From the NCBI RefSeq assembly GCF_013374995.1, contig NZ_CP056030.1:3194501-3258500 (forward strand): a stretch of DNA of 64,000 bases. The letters are read 5' to 3'. The first letter of the stretch is position 1; each line of letters starts with the position of its first letter. The DNA is from Pseudomonas eucalypticola. GTDB lineage: Bacteria > Pseudomonadota > Gammaproteobacteria > Pseudomonadales > Pseudomonadaceae. Shown here piece after piece: positions 63,588 through 64,000 of this stretch. A model generated the notes under the pieces. It saw nothing but the letters and a program-made list of their open reading frames with translations. It did not search any database and was not told where the DNA came from. A program made the position numbers and the translations under genes.

Positions 63588-64000
63588 TGCATCAGGGCTG
63601 CCAGGTGCAGGACTCTGGCTTCTGCGGCGCTCTCAAGATCGAGCGCCGTCCGCACGGCGCTTCCCGGGCAAGGGCTCGGCGCCCCCCCCCCCGCTCCCAC
63701 ATCTGTTTCGGGCCAGTTTTGTCTGGGCCATTACCTGGTCCGTTTTGTTTGTTCGCTGCAGATTTGTGGTGGTGCCAACAAGGCGGCCAAGGTGATCACC
63801 CAGGCTTGACTGGCCCGAAACAGATGTGGGACCGGGCTTGCCCGGGAAGCGCCGCGCGGGCGGCGCTCGATCTGAAGGGCTCCCAGGAAACCACGACATG
63901 CGCTTGGTGGCCCTAATGCGATTTCATGCCAGGATTTTCGGGTTTTCCTCGAAAGGCCAGGCTGAGGATTGCATCAGGGCTGCCAGGTGCAGGACTCTGG
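63588..64000. repeat. Direct repeat enclosing a large inverted repeat
   Basis: The 31 bases at 63588-63618 recur exactly at 63970-64000, the window edge, so the true repeat may be longer. Between them, arms at about 63635-63716 and 63810-63873 are inverted copies of a Pseudomonas-type repeat containing GATCGAGCGCCG, CGGCGCTTCCCGGGCAAG and CCCACATCTGTTTCGGGCCA. The left arm has an 11-C run at 63682-63692. No gene is convincing in the 472 bases after GH3-B. Confidence 0.7.

Overview
The window looks like a GC-rich Pseudomonas chromosome, most likely of the fluorescens/putida type. The evidence is the gene families present (MocR regulator, DUF4946 protein, orphan Rhs protein of the Pseudomonas type, lipoprotein-secretin type II secretion genes) and REP-like intergenic inverted repeats. 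I see no rRNA, tRNA, CRISPR array, insertion sequence or prophage.

Layout. 1-5.5 kb: metal homeostasis (Nramp Mn/Fe importer cut by the window edge, a DUF4946 protein, CopC-CopD), then a MocR-type regulator followed by a small AhpD-like protein. 5.5-13.3 kb: a three-gene unit of two related, uncharacterised proteins and a 1681-residue Rhs protein with a lower-GC variable C-terminal tip. 13.4-18 kb: a membrane diguanylate cyclase, a PrpA-like phosphatase, a Mop/TOBE molybdate-binding protein and an ABC exporter. 18.2-24.6 kb: a five-gene minus-strand operon for a peptide/nickel-family ABC importer with an SfnB/DszC-like flavoenzyme, probably for sulfur or unusual nutrient scavenging. 24.7-32.1 kb: mostly single enzymes (HAD phosphatase, FMN glutamate-synthase-like protein, Gfo/Idh oxidoreductase, DUF1275 protein, AroD) and a LysR regulator. 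32.3-36.3 kb: an SDR - MFS - split transketolase operon, divergent from the LysR gene, that looks like a carbohydrate catabolic unit. 36.4-36.9 kb: a VOC protein.

The most striking part is 36.9-63.5 kb. A complete 11-gene type II secretion operon (gspE-F-G-H-I-J-K-L-M-C-D, minus strand) is divergent from a secreted GH3 beta-glucosidase with an inserted PA14 domain (plus strand). The whole arrangement is then repeated: a second 11-gene gsp operon and a second, divergent GH3-PA14 enzyme. The two modules have the same gene order and similar proteins but have diverged considerably, so this is an old tandem duplication or a selected pair. Both secretins carry lipoboxes, both GspE ATPases lack the usual tetracysteine zinc motif, and both GH3 enzymes end in a shared short motif after the last folded domain. 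Each intergenic region also has a small secreted-protein gene: a 36-residue peptide ahead of gspE in module A, and an 82-residue protein translationally coupled to the GH3 gene in module B. I infer two dedicated exporter-substrate systems for extracellular glucoside degradation.

The last 400 bases hold a direct repeat (31 bases visible, cut by the window end) enclosing a large inverted repeat, probably a Pseudomonas intergenic repeat family.
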